Of a stretch of DNA of 64,000 bases, positions 8,747-18,847 are shown piece after piece. Location: the NCBI RefSeq assembly GCF_021533195.1, contig NZ_JAJNKB010000009.1, positions 62,001-126,000 on the forward strand, written 5' to 3'. This stretch comes from Portibacter marinus. GTDB lineage: Bacteria; Bacteroidota; Bacteroidia; Chitinophagales; Saprospiraceae. Below the pieces are notes generated by a model, which was not told the DNA's origin, made no database searches, and saw only the letters and a program-made list of their open reading frames with translations. The position numbers and the translations under genes are program-made. Numbering within the stretch: position 1 is the first letter of the stretch; each line of letters begins with the position of its first letter.

Positions 8747-11500
8747 TTATTTTAGAGCTTTGATTGCAGATGCGATCTCTTTCTCCAGATTTTTATTGAC
8801 TTCCTTACTATCAAATTTCTTAATGAAGAGTAGTAAAAGATGTGAAAGGTCATCCAATAAAGGTTGAGTGGGCTCAGGTTTGCATCGTTCTTCAAGCCAT
8901 TTTTCATAATACTCTTCGAATTTTGCCAAATCCTCTATTCCCAACCAGAAAAAATTTAATTTCAAATGCGCCGGAGCGTTTATTTTGACAATATTTTCGA
9001 ATAAATATTTCATTCTACTACTATTGAATCTACCAGACCATGAAGGAATAATGAAACTCATTTGTAGGGAAAACGGATCATCATCATAAGCTTTGATTTT
9101 ACCAAGATCCTGTTCGTACTGAATTCTAAATTCCAGTTGGGGACTGTCTATAGGTGTAGCCTTTATTTCCTCAATTAGAGCCGGAATGGCATCATCTGCA
9201 CTCTTCTTAAGTAAAAATGAATCATTAGAGGCTACTATATTACCTGAATCATCTGTTAAATTCAAGGCATATTGCTTCTCTCCAATTTTCTCCACTTTAT
9301 AATTCTTTTTCACCTTTCCGAATTGAATCAAATCAGCAACAAAACTGAGTTGATCTATTTCTGGATCTAAGTATTGATATTTACTTCTTAACAACACATT
9401 GTTATCGCTTAAATAAGTAAAGCAGTACCTTGAATCCGTATCTCGTAGAAGGATGTGCTCGATGATATGAAAGCCTTCTGACTGAGAATTGTAATCCGTC
9501 AATTTCTTAATCAATTTCGTCAGATCATTCTCGCATTGCTTGATATCTTTTCCTTTGTATATCAATATAGATTCCCGTGATACAGGGTTTTCGAAGAATA
9601 TACTGATATTCTTGCCATCATTATCTAAATGGTAATTCGACCGCTCTACGCCATAAGCCAATATTTCGGAAAGAATGTTCTTATTTCCAGAGGTGAATGT
9701 AAAATGATTTGCTTTTGTCTTTGATTTGGGCTTTTCAGATGTTTCTTCGACGGCTAAATCTTTTGAACTTTTGATTTCAGAAAGTTTCTTGTAGCTGTAG
9801 TCCTTAATATTGAATAGAAGGCAGATTTTCTTCTTCAAACTGGAGACATTCTCCTCAGATTGAAAATCCTCCATCTTATTGAATCCTACTGCTTTGTCTC
9901 TGCCGATTTCCACGTAGTTCTTGATGTATTTGAGTTTAGCATCAATGGTTTTCTTGAGAAAATCAATTTTTGCATAGGAGCTCGATTCTCTATGAATTGC
10001 AGAATAAGCCTCACTCAGAAATTCTTCTCCAAATCTCGCTAATATGTGATCTAAAAAGCGGTTTCTACGCTCATATTTGTTGTCGTATTTGGACAATATT
10101 TCCTTAAAGGTTTCTTCAAAACCATCTTCTCCATTGCCCAGAATATCTTCATATCCATTAATATAGTCTAAGGGCTGGAAAAAGTAAGTTTCATTGATAT
10201 CTTCATCAGCGGAGAGCAGTTTGTCAACATTGACCAGCTGCCGTAGGTAGTTGGCCATAATTTGCTCATAAACAAAAAGATAGGCTCTAAGTTGTTTAAC
10301 TTGTGCCAATCGCATGTCAGTTTGCTTACCTTGGAGACCATAGTCAGTGATACCGTAATTTCTGGGAAAACTATTTTGGATAGAATAGTAGTATTCGATT
10401 TCTTCTTTGATTCTTGATGATTCAGTTTCTTCTACATCAAAATCGATAAACCTTTTATGTTGGATGGTATCCCTATTTCTAATGGTGTCTAATGTGTACT
10501 GGATTACATTTTCATCCGGTGCATACAGAATTTCTCCAGCATATAAGGAGATCGACTTACTTCGAATAATTTTCGAAATATCCAGATTGGGTATTTTATA
10601 ATCATCTAATTGGATCAGTTCAGTTTTCACTTCTTTTCCACTCTTGAAGATTGAAAAGTTGATGACTTGTTCAACGCCTTCAGTGTCCGAAATAAGTCTG
10701 ATCAAATCAGATTTAAAGAGTTGATTGACTTTGCCTAAAGATGATTTTTCCAGTTCATTGTCGAGAACCAATCCATTTTCGATAGGTGGATTATTAAAAG
10801 CAGATTCATAGCTATAACCTTTCTCAAGAATCTCTTCCAAATTGTATAATGAAATATTAGGCGCAAAGTGATCCAGCATTTTACTTATGATGCGGGCAAT
10901 GATGGCCTCTCCTACAGAATTTTGAGAAATGGATATATCCGCTTCGATGCTGATATTTTCTGGTTCCAAAATTTTTATGGATTCGAAATCTTCACATAGA
11001 TTGCGATTCTTATTCAGAAGATTAAGTACTTTATTGATGATATAGGATCGATCATACTTTTCTTCATCTAACAATAAAAGCACTTCATAAAGTCCAATCA
11101 CCTTGGCCCCAAGACTACTCTGTCGCTTAGGAACCAACCAGGCATTTTTAACTTCTTTGACATTATCTATCAATAATTTACGATAATCATTGATGGTAGT
11201 TGGTGCTGCTGGCAACACTTCGTTGGCCTTATAAAAAGTTTCCGCAAAAGCTCTTTTCTCCCCATTTTGGCTGAAGAAAAGGTCGGGAACCGAAAAATTA
11301 GACTTGTATCCAAGTTCCGTTAGTGCAAAACATAGATTCTCAAGAATGGTAATACCTGGATCATGTTCGTTGTAATCTGTCCAAATTTTTCCTGAAAGTT
11401 TTTGAATATGCTCTATTCCTTCACGCTTTAATCCTTTAAAGTCCATACTGATGGGCAGGACTTTCCCTTTTTTGATACTTTTAGGTTCTATGTTGGACAT
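8747..11500 (-). CDS. Baseplate wedge protein, Afp12-like
   Basis: The 917-aa protein begins with the block GKIWTDYNEHDPGITILENL at about residues 38-57, followed by CFALTELGYK. This block is typical of baseplate-J/gp6-related proteins of contractile systems. Its size and place (after the larger Afp11-like gene and before the tape measure) match Afp12/Pvc12, one of the two large wedge proteins. Segments resembling a structural core occur near 380-420 (QGKQTDMRLAQVKQLRAYLF) and at the C-terminus (HIIEHILLRDTDS; INAPAHLKLNFFWL). It would form the iris or wedge part of the baseplate with Afp11. Seven bases separate it from the 53-aa gene upstream. Family-level confidence is high. Confidence 0.88.
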   Translation of the reverse strand: MSNIEPKSIKKGKVLPISMDFKGLKREGIEHIQKLSGKIWTDYNEHDPGITILENLCFALTELGYKSNFSVPDLFFSQNGEKRAFAETFYKANEVLPAAPTTINDYRKLLIDNVKEVKNAWLVPKRQSSLGAKVIGLYEVLLLLDEEKYDRSYIINKVLNLLNKNRNLCEDFESIKILEPENISIEADISISQNSVGEAIIARIISKMLDHFAPNISLYNLEEILEKGYSYESAFNNPPIENGLVLDNELEKSSLGKVNQLFKSDLIRLISDTEGVEQVINFSIFKSGKEVKTELIQLDDYKIPNLDISKIIRSKSISLYAGEILYAPDENVIQYTLDTIRNRDTIQHKRFIDFDVEETESSRIKEEIEYYYSIQNSFPRNYGITDYGLQGKQTDMRLAQVKQLRAYLFVYEQIMANYLRQLVNVDKLLSADEDINETYFFQPLDYINGYEDILGNGEDGFEETFKEILSKYDNKYERRNRFLDHILARFGEEFLSEAYSAIHRESSSYAKIDFLKKTIDAKLKYIKNYVEIGRDKAVGFNKMEDFQSEENVSSLKKKICLLFNIKDYSYKKLSEIKSSKDLAVEETSEKPKSKTKANHFTFTSGNKNILSEILAYGVERSNYHLDNDGKNISIFFENPVSRESILIYKGKDIKQCENDLTKLIKKLTDYNSQSEGFHIIEHILLRDTDSRYCFTYLSDNNVLLRSKYQYLDPEIDQLSFVADLIQFGKVKKNYKVEKIGEKQYALNLTDDSGNIVASNDSFLLKKSADDAIPALIEEIKATPIDSPQLEFRIQYEQDLGKIKAYDDDPFSLQMSFIIPSWSGRFNSSRMKYLFENIVKINAPAHLKLNFFWLGIEDLAKFEEYYEKWLEERCKPEPTQPLLDDLSHLLLLFIKKFDSKEVNKNLEKEIASAIKALK

Positions 11501-11507
11501 ACTGTTT

Positions 11508-11669
11508 TCAGTTTTCTTTGCTGATGGAATTCAATTTCTTTATTTGTTCATCAGCTTGCTCATTGATTTTTCCTATTAATTCATAAACTTCTTTAAAAGG
11601 CTCTTGAGCCAGGGATTTGATAATTTTATTGGTTTCCTCTAATGTCAAGGTTAATGTTATCTCTTCCAT
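11508..11669 (-). CDS. Small conserved virion-type protein (53 aa)
   Basis: This short ORF starts with ATG at 11669, two bases after the stop of the fibre-like gene, and ends in TGA seven bases before the Afp12-like gene, so it fills the gap exactly. The translation contains LTLEETNKIIKSLAQEPFKE followed by VYELIGKINEQADEQI. The pattern (T-x-E-E-x-N, then a short-side-chain helix, then P-F-K-E-V-Y-E-L-I-x-K-I-x-x-Q-A) is like the small proteins of unknown function that recur next to tail and fibre genes in many phages. The spacing and the pattern together support a real gene. Its role is not known; it may be a fibre attachment or chaperone factor. Confidence 0.75.
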   Translation of the reverse strand: MEEITLTLTLEETNKIIKSLAQEPFKEVYELIGKINEQADEQIKKLNSISKEN

Positions 11670-11671
11670 AC

Positions 11672-12580
11672 TTACTTTCTTTTAATCGTAAGACCACCCT
11701 TCCGTTTAGTAGATGTCGCACCATTACCGGGGCTAGTGGGCGCAGGTCTGGGAGCAACGGGCCTGGTCGCGTTACTATCTTCCCATTTTCTTTGTGGATA
11801 GACTTCTAATTCATAGTCTTTGTCCCATAGTCTTTTGACCCTATAAAAAATTTGCTTGGGTTGACCATCTTTCATTCCGTAGTGACCTTTGGTTTTGATC
11901 TGGCACATATACTTAAGCTTGCCTGGTTCAGTATTTAAGTCATCTATGATCCAACGAAATTTAATCTTATTCCAAAACCTTCCAAAGAGCCATTTATTAC
12001 CAGATTCTACAGAGACTACTTTTGTACGATATCCTCTCTTACCGTAGGTCATTAGTACTGTGCCAATGGACAGTCCGAACCTCTTATCTTTTTCGTCCAC
12101 AATGTGCGCAATAATTTCATAGGCCTGGCATCCTTCCAGATTGGTCATTTTTGCCATGGTATGCCATTTTGCATCTGCTAAAGCAGTTCCTACAGAATAA
12201 GTTCCTACAATGCCTTTGACTGCTATCAAGCCATTTACATCCAATTGATAATTAGGGTTTTCTGTATTGATACCGACTCGCCCTCCTTCTTTAATGAACA
12301 TTCTGCTTTTCTCACCTTCGAGGAAATTAAGACCTTTACTTCCTCTCTCACTATCTAAAGAAATACTCCACAGTGGAGTCGATTTATCACTGATCCTCTG
12401 ATAGAAAGAGGCGAGTTTTTTTGATGGCCCTTTCGCGGTAAGTACTAATCCTTGTTCGGGATTAACACCAAGACCGTCATCTTTTATATTTAGGGCGCTG
12501 TCCACTAAATGTTCAAAGGCTTTATCGTGAAAACCGCCTTTGTATATTTTATATAATTCTGATCTAGTATGTTGAGCCAT
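11672..12580 (-). CDS. Fibre-like / tail-tip protein of the injection system
   Basis: The 302-aa protein has, at about 105-130, the phrase RVGINTENPNYQLDVNGLIA. This 'VGI-T-x-P-x-x-x-LDVNG' signature commonly precedes the receptor-binding tip or chaperone domain of tail fibres. The C-terminal half (about 140-265) is a compact beta-rich domain with many Trp, Tyr and Lys. The end is a Pro- and Gly-rich linker finishing in KGGLTIKRK. The gene sits between Afp11 and Afp12, three bases after Afp11, where other eCIS loci often carry an Afp13-type or accessory baseplate gene. It is a plausible host-binding or tip protein. The basic tail is shared with other proteins of the window (see findings). Confidence 0.65.
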   Translation of the reverse strand: MAQHTRSELYKIYKGGFHDKAFEHLVDSALNIKDDGLGVNPEQGLVLTAKGPSKKLASFYQRISDKSTPLWSISLDSERGSKGLNFLEGEKSRMFIKEGGRVGINTENPNYQLDVNGLIAVKGIVGTYSVGTALADAKWHTMAKMTNLEGCQAYEIIAHIVDEKDKRFGLSIGTVLMTYGKRGYRTKVVSVESGNKWLFGRFWNKIKFRWIIDDLNTEPGKLKYMCQIKTKGHYGMKDGQPKQIFYRVKRLWDKDYELEVYPQRKWEDSNATRPVAPRPAPTSPGNGATSTKRKGGLTIKRK

Positions 12581-12583
12581 TCT

Positions 12584-15500
12584 TTATAATTTAATACTAA
12601 CGGTATAGGTTTTCTGAGTTTCTTCGGTAGATGTGTAAGCTCTTTCCAAGATAGGGTTTTTAATTTTGATATATTTCTTTTCGCCAAGGATGTTGACTTT
12701 ATCCTGAAAACGAATTATCTCGTCTGTATTCACCCGTTGTTGAGGTGGTTCTTCTTCTTCATACTCTACCATTTCTATTTCATGCTCTGAATCAGGCAGT
12801 AAGACCCCCCAAGGCCTAGCTTTAATAATCGAGACAATATCAGTTTCCATTGCTGTGTCATGCAGTTTGTATAAACCATCTTCTTCGATGATATGGATAA
12901 TGGAAAACTTGGTGAGAAACTTGACATAATCAAGACCTTTAATAAAGTTTTGAATCACGTTTTCGTTAATGGATCCTCCGATTACAATTTCTTTTTTATC
13001 GTCGTTTATCCATGGAGAAATAAAATGGTTGATATCCTGCACAAGCCTTTCCATGGTCTGCCCGTTGTTCATGTTTTCAATAAATTTCACGTTGCAAACA
13101 ATTCGGACGTATTCATACTGAGGATTGACCATCTTTACAGATGTAAAGGGTGAAATCAGATAAGCTAATTGTTCTTCAAATTGCATTAGTTGGTGTAAAG
13201 AAAACTTAGGAGTGAGGTTTTTAAAGTAAACTTTCTTTCTTGGTACAACGACTACTTTCACGCCTTCTTTGTGCTGAACGCCATTATAATCCTCCTTACT
13301 TTTTTCGACGTTGATATACTCTTCAACGGTTTCAATGTGATTTTCTTCTAAAGGATTGCTTAAGTATGATATCACTTTGGTTTGCTGGACTTCATAAAAC
13401 TTTTCAAGAACAATCCTTTCGATATCCCAGTGAGTCACACCTCTGCCCTTATGTCTAATCCTTTCACTCACCCGGGCAAAAAATTCTTCGTCATTTTCTT
13501 TAGGCTTTCCACCAAAGGATTCGAATCCTTGACGAACCGTATCTATGGCCACCACTGATTGCTGCAGTCTATTGATTGAAAATGGTGGAAGCGGTTCACG
13601 AATACGATCTATAATTTCATCGTTCATAACCCAATGTGCCTTCACTGCATGTGGTTGGAGATCTATCACGTGACAAACCAGTTCCGTATTGCCATGCAGA
13701 GATGCAGCCAACCAAAATAAGTCATAATCGAGAATATCATTCTGGTCTTCCAGTGCGGCTGGTAATTGAAGTCTGACAATTCCAGACTTGGTAAATCCAT
13801 CTGTACCATCAAACAAAACTTTACTCTCATCCATAGTGTACCAGATGTTATTAGACAGATACTTCCACTCTATCTGAGGAATGGTATTCACATTTTGAAT
13901 TTTAGTTTTTTTCGAGCTTAATTCAAAGTAAAGTGAAATTGATTCCGGAGGATTAACATCCTGAAGGCCTATAAAAAGGTAACCATCGGCTTCATATTTT
14001 GGAAGAAGGCCATCTTTGTCAGCTGATCCATCATAGTAAGTTTTCTCGATACCAAAAGGGTGAATGTAAAAGTACTCTTCAGGCAACGGTTTGCTTCCAA
14101 AGGTCACATTAAACTTAGCTTCAGCCTGGTAGGAGATGTTAAGATTTCGAGCATACGGTGTCACGGGTTCTTGTGGGAATTTTCTTTGCTCCTTAGGATT
14201 ATTTATATTTCTATTGAGGGCTTCTTGTACCTCATTTTGATAGACATTATGTGAAAATGCATTGCGTGGTTCCACGATCTCCATCACGAAATATCCAGTC
14301 TTCGTATTTTCATCTAAAGGATTATTCTCAGGTAAATATGGATCTGGATATATGTCAAGATTATCGAACGCATAATTATTTAATTCAAATTCACTTTCTG
14401 AAATATCAGTCTCATCATGAATTTCCAGATCCCCTTCGGTAGATGGGAAAAATGGAAAATTTAGTGAATCATCAAAATTGGTGATCACTTCATAATCTGA
14501 AATGGCTCCGAATCTTATTTTGAGCGAAGATGGATGAACCGATTCCTTATAATCAGAGTATCTGTTCTTAAACTGACTTACGGTATCGGGCATATTTGCC
14601 CAATTGAATTTAAAAGTGGCATTCGTCACTTCTTTGCGAAACATTTCAGGAACACCGATGTAACACCTGGCATTTCTGCCGGGATTATTTCCGAATGGAT
14701 ATAAGTTTCTTGAGGTCTGAATATTGTAATTTTCATCGTACACTGTAAAGTTCCTAATTTGATCTACACTGACCTTCATTTCAACGTCTTGTACAATAAG
14801 ACTCTGGAGGAATGAATATGAAAATGGTTGTTTATTATCGTTTAAGACCACCTTCATTACAGGGAAATCAGTGTCGAAATATTCGTCCTTGTACTGATCC
14901 GGATCAAATGGAACGATCGGAGGTTTTGCCTTGGATACAGAAAATTTGATTTCAAGAGTGTTCATAATGTCAATGCAGTCCTCTATATTCTGACTAAAGT
15001 CGTAAAGCCAGTTTCCATCGCCTACCGCTCGGATAGTAATGGTACTGGGATCAACTTCTATCCATTCTTTTTCTCCAGTAAGATAAATTTTAAAATTTCT
15101 GGTGGTGTCTATCTGATTGAATACTCTGTTATAGAACGTTTCTTCAATCGTATTCATAGGTTCATCTGCCTCTTTACTGGCATTTACTTTTTCATGTACA
15201 TCATATACCAGGCGTTTATAAATTCTGGTGGACTCTCTGGTGAAATTTAAGCGAAGCGTGACTTCTCTTCTTCCTTCGGCTAATTCCAATATGGGAGAGG
15301 CAATGGCAAAACCCAATTCAGCAGTTTGCATCGTATTTTGTCCTTGTGGCTTATATTCTTGTTCTTCACCGAATGTAGGCCATTCATCGTAGACATTTTC
15401 AAATTTTGCACCTAGGCCATCTTTTGAATTAGCTATGGGAGCAGAATAGATGTGGCTGACCAGTTTATAATGGCTGGTATCCAAATCATCAATTCTACTG

Positions 15501-16570
15501 AGATATAGCGTTTTTAGTGCTGCAATTTTTGCACTTGTAATTTCCAGATGATCTGAAGTTTTAAAATCGACATTCACACCATCGATGATCACAGATGTGT
15601 TTAGTATACTACCTTTAGGGAGATAATGTCTGTCGAAACGATCCTTCAATGTAAAATTTACGAAGACCTCATCAGGAGTTGCTCCATTGGGCTGCAGTTT
15701 GAGATACTTTTTGTAGTAAAAATTTAGTAATCTGGAGCTGATTGAATTGTAGTCGTTTTGTACATGATTAAACAATTTCAAGAAGGAGATCAAGAGTCCA
15801 ATATTGGGATGATGGTCATTCTTGAATTTTAAAGAATTGACAAAAAACTTCTCAAAATGATAGACTGAATAGTTCAAAGAGTTGAAAATGGACCTAAACA
15901 ACAATCTGAATTGCAGCATGGCTGAAGTAATCTTTTCCAACTTATCTTTCCCGAAGTATATGTTGTCTTCTTGTACATCATCTAAAGCCCATATTTTCTT
16001 GAAATTTTTGAAATCATATAGGTCCTTATCATCAATGATTTTATCCTTTACTCCAGCATCGATGTAAGATTTAAATCTTTGAAAAGGAAAGCGGACTTTT
16101 TCTACAATAACATTGTGAAATTCATGTTCTACTGTATTTTCAAACCGGCTGGACTGGAGATTTAGTTTGGTAATGTCAGCATACCATCTATTAAATTTTT
16201 GTGCCTGTTCGAATAATAAATCAGTAAGTTCTTTGAAATATTTATATCGTTGATCAAAGTTTTGATTTTTATAAAAATTTGAAATAATGATATTAAACTT
16301 TTCAGTTATCTTCTCAAGATCTGTGCTGATAATGGATGCCAGCACGATGGAAATATCTGAAGAGTAGAAATTATTCCAATTGCCTTCTTCTTCGTTTTCT
16401 AGATTGTAATACTTAACATGTTGGCTAATATCTGCTATAAATGCCAACATGGTAGGCATATTTCGATCTTCAAGTCTTACGTAATTTGGATCTAGTGCCT
16501 TTAAAAGCCGTGAGGATTGGTGGGTACCATTGCCAAAAAAAGAGGAACTATTGTGTAGTACTTCCTTCAT
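12584..16570 (-). CDS. Baseplate wedge protein, Afp11-like (baseplate J / gp6 family)
   Basis: The 1328-aa protein carries the baseplate-J core in its C-terminal third: GFESFGGKPKENDEEFFARV, then RIRHKGRGVTHWDIERIVLE and the VQQTKVI strand. The N-terminal half has a helical part (about 1-290) and beta domains. It corresponds to Afp11/Pvc11, the largest wedge component, which surrounds the spike hub and binds the gp25-like protein. The gene is 30 bases downstream of the gp25-like gene and three bases upstream of the fibre-like gene, so the operon order matches known eCIS loci. The start is the ATG at 16570. Confidence 0.92.
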   Translation of the reverse strand: MKEVLHNSSSFFGNGTHQSSRLLKALDPNYVRLEDRNMPTMLAFIADISQHVKYYNLENEEEGNWNNFYSSDISIVLASIISTDLEKITEKFNIIISNFYKNQNFDQRYKYFKELTDLLFEQAQKFNRWYADITKLNLQSSRFENTVEHEFHNVIVEKVRFPFQRFKSYIDAGVKDKIIDDKDLYDFKNFKKIWALDDVQEDNIYFGKDKLEKITSAMLQFRLLFRSIFNSLNYSVYHFEKFFVNSLKFKNDHHPNIGLLISFLKLFNHVQNDYNSISSRLLNFYYKKYLKLQPNGATPDEVFVNFTLKDRFDRHYLPKGSILNTSVIIDGVNVDFKTSDHLEITSAKIAALKTLYLSRIDDLDTSHYKLVSHIYSAPIANSKDGLGAKFENVYDEWPTFGEEQEYKPQGQNTMQTAELGFAIASPILELAEGRREVTLRLNFTRESTRIYKRLVYDVHEKVNASKEADEPMNTIEETFYNRVFNQIDTTRNFKIYLTGEKEWIEVDPSTITIRAVGDGNWLYDFSQNIEDCIDIMNTLEIKFSVSKAKPPIVPFDPDQYKDEYFDTDFPVMKVVLNDNKQPFSYSFLQSLIVQDVEMKVSVDQIRNFTVYDENYNIQTSRNLYPFGNNPGRNARCYIGVPEMFRKEVTNATFKFNWANMPDTVSQFKNRYSDYKESVHPSSLKIRFGAISDYEVITNFDDSLNFPFFPSTEGDLEIHDETDISESEFELNNYAFDNLDIYPDPYLPENNPLDENTKTGYFVMEIVEPRNAFSHNVYQNEVQEALNRNINNPKEQRKFPQEPVTPYARNLNISYQAEAKFNVTFGSKPLPEEYFYIHPFGIEKTYYDGSADKDGLLPKYEADGYLFIGLQDVNPPESISLYFELSSKKTKIQNVNTIPQIEWKYLSNNIWYTMDESKVLFDGTDGFTKSGIVRLQLPAALEDQNDILDYDLFWLAASLHGNTELVCHVIDLQPHAVKAHWVMNDEIIDRIREPLPPFSINRLQQSVVAIDTVRQGFESFGGKPKENDEEFFARVSERIRHKGRGVTHWDIERIVLEKFYEVQQTKVISYLSNPLEENHIETVEEYINVEKSKEDYNGVQHKEGVKVVVVPRKKVYFKNLTPKFSLHQLMQFEEQLAYLISPFTSVKMVNPQYEYVRIVCNVKFIENMNNGQTMERLVQDINHFISPWINDDKKEIVIGGSINENVIQNFIKGLDYVKFLTKFSIIHIIEEDGLYKLHDTAMETDIVSIIKARPWGVLLPDSEHEIEMVEYEEEEPPQQRVNTDEIIRFQDKVNILGEKKYIKIKNPILERAYTSTEETQKTYTVSIKL

Positions 16571-16600
16571 TATGTTTCAATTGGTCTTTATTGGTCGTTG

Positions 16601-17020
16601 TTAAATATTGTCTTCGTCAATCAGAGTTCCCTCTAATTTATAAAAAGGAAATACAATATTACTCCTAACATTGATTTTTCTTATGGTGTATTCTAATTTA
16701 ATATCAAGGATACCTTCTAATTCTCTGCTGGTATCTATTTCAACGTTGTTGAGTGTAATTCTGGGTTCAAAGTAGAGTATAGCCGTTTCAATGGCACTTT
16801 TCATTTTGGTCAAAGTGGACTTAATGGTAGGTTCGAAAAGGTAATCATAAAGGTTGCATCCAAATTTTGGGTTGGTGATTCTTTCTCCCGGTCTGGTAGA
16901 AAGAATAAGCTTCAAACTTTGTTCTATATCAATTTCGTCTTCGACCATTTCCACTGCATTTTTTTCTTTGACGAATGTTGGTGGAAAGGTCCATCCTCTA
17001 CCTAAAAATGTATTTTTCAT
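16601..17020 (-). CDS. Baseplate protein, gp25/GPW family (Afp9-like)
   Basis: The protein is 139 aa when the ATG at 17020 is used; a TTG at 17032 would add four residues and overlap the upstream stop, which is less likely. The gp25 core is clear: a GRGWTFPPTF N-terminus, then EQSLKLILSTRPGERI with the conserved E-R pair, then NPKFGCNLYDYLFEP. The family forms the sheath-baseplate joint in T4 (gp25), T6SS (TssE) and eCIS (Afp9), and nucleates sheath polymerisation. Its position between the VgrG-like spike gene and Afp11 supports the call. Confidence 0.92.
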   Translation of the reverse strand: MKNTFLGRGWTFPPTFVKEKNAVEMVEDEIDIEQSLKLILSTRPGERITNPKFGCNLYDYLFEPTIKSTLTKMKSAIETAILYFEPRITLNNVEIDTSRELEGILDIKLEYTIRKINVRSNIVFPFYKLEGTLIDEDNI

Positions 17021-17028
17021 ATTGATTA

Positions 17029-18843
17029 TCAATTTATCATTACGACTGATCCTTTAATAGTAGCTATGGCACTAGATGACATGGTGGCACCGATGGTGCC
17101 GGCTTCAAATTTACTTCCTGCAGTATTTTGCATGGTGGCTGACATTCCTCCCTTTGCGCTAAAAGTCATTTTTGATTCTAAAGCCATTTCTTGCATGGAG
17201 TCCATATTCACCTTGCCTTTTACGTCCACCACAAAATCTTTGTTACCTGTGAATTTGAATCCACTAGAATCCATGACCATCTTATTGCTATGTTGATCTT
17301 CTAGAGTGATAGATTTTTCTCGATCATCTAATTTTATCTTTTGTCCGGCTGGAGTTTCTACCCGCACAATTTTATCTTTATCGTCAAAATGGAGTAATAG
17401 GCCTTCCCTGGTTTTCCACCCTTTGTGGTTATTTTCATCAGTGTGTATGAAGTCATTCGAGGCAAAGTAATTTACACTTGAATAAAGATGACCCAGAATG
17501 ACAGGAAATCTTAAATCACCCCCTAATGCTCCAAGTATGACCTCGTCATCAACTTCAGGAAAAAAAACGGAACCGAAATCTCTACTGGCCATGATATTGC
17601 TCACCCTGGCCCACACCCCTCCATCTATATCTCCGCCAAGCATTGGAATTTTAACCAGAACTCTTGCTTCACCTTTGGGATCAACTATGTCTAATACTTT
17701 GCCGATAAATAAACCTTGATAGCCAGGAAATAGACCATCAGCTAAAGGAAGTGTGACGTCATTTTTATTACTAATAAAAAGTTCAGGCTTAAGTCCAACT
17801 TCAACTTCAGTAATCCAATCGCCATCTTTTTCTTCATGATAAACTCCAGTCACATAAGCTTCCCCGCTAAAGTGCGGAGAAACTTGCTCCAACTTTAAAA
17901 AGTCGTTAGGATTAATTTTTGCAAAACCTCTAAATTTTACAGTTCCTCGGACCCTTGATAATCTGGATATCAATAAGGTAGATTCTGCCCATTTTTCGAG
18001 CTCCTGGCCTTCTAAATAACCTGTCGAATGTAGTTTTGACTTTTTAAATTGCAGTTTACCTGCAATATCTTTTCCTTTAATATTCCCCAACTTGTCGACC
18101 TCTGAGGGTTCTTTGCTTTTGCCTGTTACATTTTGTTGTGTCGTGTAGTCCCATGCAGAGGTTTCCACCTCTAATAATTGTGTTCTGGCATCAACAGATA
18201 AATCCATCGAAATGATATCTAGTCCATATTCTACTACAGCATCAGTTTTTGCACCCTCACTTGGTTTAACAATTTTCAGTTCATTATTCAAGGTGTAAAC
18301 GACGAGGTAGTTAGCTTGAGCACGAGTAACTATAAAATCCCAGGCAGTGCAATTTTGTTGTACAACCCGTTCATGAAGGATATTTGTAGCTGAACATGAA
18401 ACAGGAACGCTCTTATCACTTGCTAAAGCCTTGATGACATCAGAGTCCTTAATATCCTCATAGATCTTAAATTCTCTTTGACCTGTAAGTACTATACTCT
18501 TATCGGCACATTCTATAAATACATGTGAGGTGCCGGTAGAAGAGATCTTAATGCCATGTTTGACAATGATGCCTTTAAATACAGAGTCATTACTGGTACC
18601 ATAGCCCATTTGAATTTCAACTTCATCGCCTTCTTTGAATTTGTTCTCTTCTATAGTTTTAAATTCAGTATCATGCATGGTGCCATCCTCAATTTGTATC
18701 TTTGCAGTTGCAATTTTATTAAGTGCCTTTGATACAGAAATATATGTTATGATAAACTCATCAGGGACGGCTTGTCCGTTTATCTTGACTTCGTATGAAG
18801 TTAATTCGATCTTTTCCTGACTTGTTAATGGGCTAGCAGGCAT
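17029..18843 (-). CDS. VgrG-like spike/hub protein (Afp8-like)
   Basis: The 604-aa protein has gp27-like hub domains in its N-terminal half (start EKIELTSYEVKINGQAVPDE; FKGIIVKHGIKI; later WAESTLLISRLSRVRGTVKF). An OB-fold/gp5-like region follows at about 375-470 (IVDPKGEARVLVKIPMLGGD; EVDDEVILGALGGDLRFPVI). The C-terminus is a repetitive beta-helix spike (ITLEDQHSNKMVMDSSGFKF and following alternating residues to the end). It forms the trimeric spike that is tipped by a PAAR protein. It overlaps no neighbour and lies just after the LysM gene, as in Afp/PVC loci. Confidence 0.94.
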   Translation of the reverse strand: MPASPLTSQEKIELTSYEVKINGQAVPDEFIITYISVSKALNKIATAKIQIEDGTMHDTEFKTIEENKFKEGDEVEIQMGYGTSNDSVFKGIIVKHGIKISSTGTSHVFIECADKSIVLTGQREFKIYEDIKDSDVIKALASDKSVPVSCSATNILHERVVQQNCTAWDFIVTRAQANYLVVYTLNNELKIVKPSEGAKTDAVVEYGLDIISMDLSVDARTQLLEVETSAWDYTTQQNVTGKSKEPSEVDKLGNIKGKDIAGKLQFKKSKLHSTGYLEGQELEKWAESTLLISRLSRVRGTVKFRGFAKINPNDFLKLEQVSPHFSGEAYVTGVYHEEKDGDWITEVEVGLKPELFISNKNDVTLPLADGLFPGYQGLFIGKVLDIVDPKGEARVLVKIPMLGGDIDGGVWARVSNIMASRDFGSVFFPEVDDEVILGALGGDLRFPVILGHLYSSVNYFASNDFIHTDENNHKGWKTREGLLLHFDDKDKIVRVETPAGQKIKLDDREKSITLEDQHSNKMVMDSSGFKFTGNKDFVVDVKGKVNMDSMQEMALESKMTFSAKGGMSATMQNTAGSKFEAGTIGATMSSSAIATIKGSVVMIN

Positions 18844-18847
18844 AGTA

